From QHXQ01 sp036389395 (GTDB taxonomy: Bacteria; Acidobacteriota; Blastocatellia; Pyrinomonadales; Pyrinomonadaceae), in contig DASVPY010000058.1 in NCBI GenBank assembly GCA_036389395.1, positions 1-64,000 on the forward strand: a stretch of 64,000 bases of DNA. Direction: 5' to 3'. This document shows, one piece after another, positions 61,402 through 64,000 of this stretch. The notes under the pieces are model-generated. The model ran no database searches. It was not told where the DNA came from and was given only the letters and a program-made list of their open reading frames with translations. How positions within the stretch are numbered: position 1 is the first letter of the stretch; every line of letters starts with the position of its first letter. Position numbers and translations under genes: made by a program.

Positions 61402-62325
61402 ATGCCGACAGAACTCGCGTTCACAGACCTAGCGGACGCGCACGAGCCTGTAAGCAAACTCTTCCCGCGGCCCCGACGACGGGCCGAGTGGGCGCGCTAC
61501 CGGCTCACGGACGCGCAGGTCGGTTTCTTCCGAGAGCACGGCTACCTCGCCGGGCTGCGGCTGTTGACCGGCGCGCAGGTCGCCGCGTTGCGCGCGGAGT
61601 TGCGCGCCCTGACGCGCCCGGCGCATCCGGGGCGCGCGCTCTTCTACGAGTACCACACGAACGAGTCGCACGATCCGGCGCGCGTCCTCTTCCACGCGCT
61701 CGGCGCTTGGCGCGTCGCCGCAGGCTTGCACGATCTGTTGTGGCATCCGGGCATCGTCGTGCCGGCGGCGCAGTTGCTCGGCGGCGCGGTGCGCTTCTGG
61801 CACGATCAACTCTTCTGCAAGCCGGCGCGGCACGGCGGCGTGGTCGCGTGGCATCAGGACTACTCCTACTGGACGCGCACGCGCCCCTTGGCGCACCTCA
61901 CCTGCTGGGTCGGTCTCGACGACGCGACCGTCGCGAACGGCTGCGTCCATTACGTGCCGGGCAGTCACCGCTGGAAGCTGCTGCTGCCGCGCACGGGGCT
62001 GGCGGACGACATGGAAGCGATCAAGCGCGTCCTCACGCCCGCGCAGCGGCGCGCCTTCCGCCCCGTCGCGGTCGAGCTGAAAAGCGGCGAGTGCTCGTTT
62101 CATCACCCGCTGCTCGTCCACGGCTCTTACGCGAACGGCTCGGCGCGACCGCGCCGCGCGACGGTCGTCAACGTCATGCGCGACGGCGTCGAGTCGGCCA
62201 CGACCGAGCCGCTGCTCGCGGGCGTCCCCGTGATCCCGCCCGGTCACAAGATCGAGGGGCGCTTCTTCCCGCTCCTCTTCGACCCGGCCGCGGCGGAGCT
62301 TTCGATTGACACCCCCGGCGTTTAA
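61402..62325 (+). CDS. phytanoyl-CoA dioxygenase-family protein
   Basis: A 307-residue Fe(II)/2-oxoglutarate dioxygenase. AGGAAG precedes the ATG at 61402; longer in-frame starts read through the repeat. The iron site is H151-Q-D153 (WHQDYSYW) with distal His240 (HHPLLVHGS). The Arg for 2-oxoglutarate lies in the following ARPRRATVVN. RLTDAQVGFFREHGYLAG opens the domain, as in PhyH. Members hydroxylate lipids, amino acids or natural-product intermediates. The radical SAM gene lies 144 bp downstream on the same strand and suggests a small biosynthetic cluster. The substrate is unknown. Confidence 0.85.
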   Translation: MPTELAFTDLADAHEPVSKLFPRPRRRAEWARYRLTDAQVGFFREHGYLAGLRLLTGAQVAALRAELRALTRPAHPGRALFYEYHTNESHDPARVLFHALGAWRVAAGLHDLLWHPGIVVPAAQLLGGAVRFWHDQLFCKPARHGGVVAWHQDYSYWTRTRPLAHLTCWVGLDDATVANGCVHYVPGSHRWKLLLPRTGLADDMEAIKRVLTPAQRRAFRPVAVELKSGECSFHHPLLVHGSYANGSARPRRATVVNVMRDGVESATTEPLLAGVPVIPPGHKIEGRFFPLLFDPAAAELSIDTPGV

Positions 62326-62469
62326 GCCTACTCTGCTTACGTTTTTCAGCGCGTAAGTGCTCCTCTTCGCCGCCGGCTTCGGGCCGCGCCTGCCGCCCGC
62401 CCGGTCGCCACCCTGACCCGCACCGCAAGTCTCGGCCGACGCAAGCCCGGCCAGAGGTCAAGCGCGAAA

Positions 62470-64000
62470 GTGAAGCAGACACAGAGCACGAGCCAGCCGC
62501 GCGCGCCCGCCGCCCGCCACACGCCCGCGCCCGCCGCCGTGCCCCGCCGCCGCGTGCTCGTCGTCAACTGCTACTTCGACGACTCGCGCCGCCCCGTCCG
62601 CCGCGCGACCAAAGTGCCGCAGGCGATGGGGCCGGTCTACCTGGCCGGCGCGTTCGCGCGCGCACACTGCGACGTGCGCCTCTACAGCGAGCTGGCTTCG
62701 GGGCCGCTCGAAGACGAGGCGCTCCTGGGCTGGCCCGACCTGCTCGTGCTCACGGGCTTGACCAACACCTTCGACCGCATGTTGCACCTGACCGCGTACG
62801 CGCGGACGAAGAACCCGCGCGTCGTCGTCGCCGCGGGCGGCCCCGCCGTGCGCCAACTGCCGCGGCTCGCCGCGCGCGTCTTCGACTACGCGTGTCTGGG
62901 CGACGTGGAGGAGTTGCGCGAAGTGGCCCGCGCCGCGCTCGGGCCTGATTACGTCGCCGAAGAGATGGAGCCGCGCTTCGATCTCGCCTACTGGCTGAAC
63001 TGGCTCGGCCACGTCGAGTCTTCGCGCTACTGCAACTTCCGCTGCGCCTTCTGCGCGCTGACCGGCGAAGGGCGCGACTACCAGCCCTACGAGTTGGCCG
63101 CCCTGCGCCGCCAACTCGTCGCCGCCGGGCGCAAGCGGCGCGTGCTCTTCATTGATAACAACTTCTACGGCAACGACCGCGCCTACTTCGACGCGCGCCT
63201 CGCGCTCATCGAAGAGCTGCGCGCCGACGGCTATCTGAAAGAGTGGAGCGCGATCCTGACGAACGACTTCTTCGCGCGCGCCGATAACCTCGCGCGCGTG
63301 CGCGCCGCGGGCTGCCTGCTGCTGTTCAGCGGCGTCGAGTCGTTCGACCCCGCGTGGCTGCGCCAGGTGAACAAGCGGCAGAACGTCGTCCACCCGACGG
63401 TCGAGATGATCCGCCGCTGCCTCGAAGCCGGCATCGTCTTCTGCTACGGGCTGATGCTCGACACCACCACGCGCCGCGTCGCAGACCTGCGCCGCGAGTT
63501 GGACTTCATCACGGCGACGCCGGAGATCACGCTGCCCAGCTTCCTCACGCTCTCGATCCCGCTCCTCGGCACGCCCTACTTCTTCGACCTGCTCCGCCAG
63601 CGCGCGCTCCTGCCGCGCTTGAAGCTCCGCGACCTCGACAGCACGACGCTCGTCACGCGCCCGCTCGATCCGCTGCCCGAAGTGGTCGCGTTCCTGCGCG
63701 CCTTCGAGACCATGCGCGGCTACCGCCTGCGCGTCCTGCGCCACACCGCCGGCTTCGCGCGCCGCTACGCGCGCCGCCTCAACCGCGTGCAACTCGCCGC
63801 CGTGCTCGGCAACGCCGCGCTGACCTGCGCGCACGATCTCGCTTCGACGCTCAACGGCCGCGACTGGCTGCGACGGCGCGGCCGCGCGCGCACCTACGTC
63901 ACCACGACCGAGCCGCTCGACGATCAGTACACGCCAAAGTTCCGCGTCGCCGCGCGCTACGCGCACCACTTCCGCCCGATGATGATCACGGACGAGCGCG
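62470..64000 (+). CDS. B12-binding-type radical SAM protein (3' end beyond window)
   Basis: An open frame from GTG 62470 runs 510 codons to the window's end without a stop. Residues about 30-150 look like a cobalamin-binding-type Rossmann domain (RRVLVVNCYFDD, KVPQAMGPVYLAGAFARAHC, DLLVLTGLTNTF, VVVAAGGPAVRQ), though a DxHxxG motif is not seen. The radical SAM core has C-x3-C-x2-C at Cys188, Cys192 and Cys195 (YCNFRCAFC), then FIDNNFYGND and LLFSGVESFD. It resembles the B12-dependent radical SAM class. It follows the phytanoyl-CoA dioxygenase-like gene. The substrate and C-terminal domain are unknown. A downstream in-frame ATG is a less likely start. Confidence 0.8.
   Translation, partial: MKQTQSTSQPRAPAARHTPAPAAVPRRRVLVVNCYFDDSRRPVRRATKVPQAMGPVYLAGAFARAHCDVRLYSELASGPLEDEALLGWPDLLVLTGLTNTFDRMLHLTAYARTKNPRVVVAAGGPAVRQLPRLAARVFDYACLGDVEELREVARAALGPDYVAEEMEPRFDLAYWLNWLGHVESSRYCNFRCAFCALTGEGRDYQPYELAALRRQLVAAGRKRRVLFIDNNFYGNDRAYFDARLALIEELRADGYLKEWSAILTNDFFARADNLARVRAAGCLLLFSGVESFDPAWLRQVNKRQNVVHPTVEMIRRCLEAGIVFCYGLMLDTTTRRVADLRRELDFITATPEITLPSFLTLSIPLLGTPYFFDLLRQRALLPRLKLRDLDSTTLVTRPLDPLPEVVAFLRAFETMRGYRLRVLRHTAGFARRYARRLNRVQLAAVLGNAALTCAHDLASTLNGRDWLRRRGRARTYVTTTEPLDDQYTPKFRVAARYAHHFRPMMITDER

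Overview
The window is one contiguous stretch of a GC-rich (roughly two-thirds G+C) bacterial genome. Gene content (many secreted peptidases, TPR lipoproteins, a DUF3536 GH57 enzyme, YVTN-phosphoesterase) and above all the intergenic inverted repeats of the 'aacacagaggacacagagg' and 'taaccgcaaaggacgc' kinds fit an Acidobacteriota genome of the Blastocatellia/Pyrinomonadaceae sort. That placement is inference from style and recognised families; no 16S rRNA or tRNA gene was seen.

Layout. 1-2,920: the 5' end of an IS5-type transposase abuts a small minus-strand operon (XRE regulator, ParA ATPase, winged-helix protein, joined by TAATG overlaps) and a ParB-like gene. Four copies of a palindrome CCTGCAA-N6-TTGCAGG, three upstream of the operon and one inside the winged-helix gene, make this look like an unusual partition-type locus with candidate centromere/operator sites. 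3,200-16,300: ordinary metabolic and exported genes (DUF423, EamA half-transporter, TatT-like lipoprotein, secreted BNR protein, MFS, thioesterase, a frameshifted calcium-binding-type secreted protein, HAD phosphatase, cyclophilin, EttA, DUF72, SDR, zinc-ribbon protein). 16,300-22,000: two TPR lipoproteins, then gnd and zwf of the oxidative pentose phosphate pathway. 22,000-29,700: ribonuclease Z, M28 and M61 exported peptidases, a phage-type ETSxxGRA protein, and a visibly lower-GC pair ending in a metzincin-like protease. 29,800-32,335: two tandem phosphofructokinases, both with PPi-type active-site residues. 32,412-32,561: a 33-bp perfect inverted-repeat element. 32,647-37,936: a large hybrid histidine kinase followed by a metallo-beta-lactamase/receiver fusion. 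37,994-45,238: a compact lysine/diaminopimelate operon (aspartate kinase, desuccinylase, dapB, dapA, dapD, aminotransferase, asd). 45,300-47,060: sterol-desaturase-type protein and two small hypotheticals. 47,378-52,149: GH57/DUF3536 and glycogen branching enzyme. 52,146-61,051: YVTN/phosphoesterase, a second M28 peptidase, an orphan ExbD, a GNAT acetyltransferase and a subtilisin with VLLGD tandem repeats. 61,402-64,000: phytanoyl-CoA dioxygenase and a B12-binding-type radical SAM protein that runs off the window.

How it works together. The pentose phosphate pair, two PFKs, branching enzyme and GH57 enzyme describe central sugar and alpha-glucan metabolism; the DAP operon supplies nearly all steps from aspartate to LL-DAP (dapF and lysA are not here). 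The secreted peptidases suggest growth on peptides. At least six families of intergenic hairpin repeats punctuate the operons; two have invaded coding sequence, one forming a signal peptide and one a C-terminus. The most notable candidates for new biology are the partition-like locus with its palindromes, the kinase plus MBL-receiver pair, and the repeat families. Coordinates of start codons follow ribosome-binding sites where visible and are otherwise estimates.
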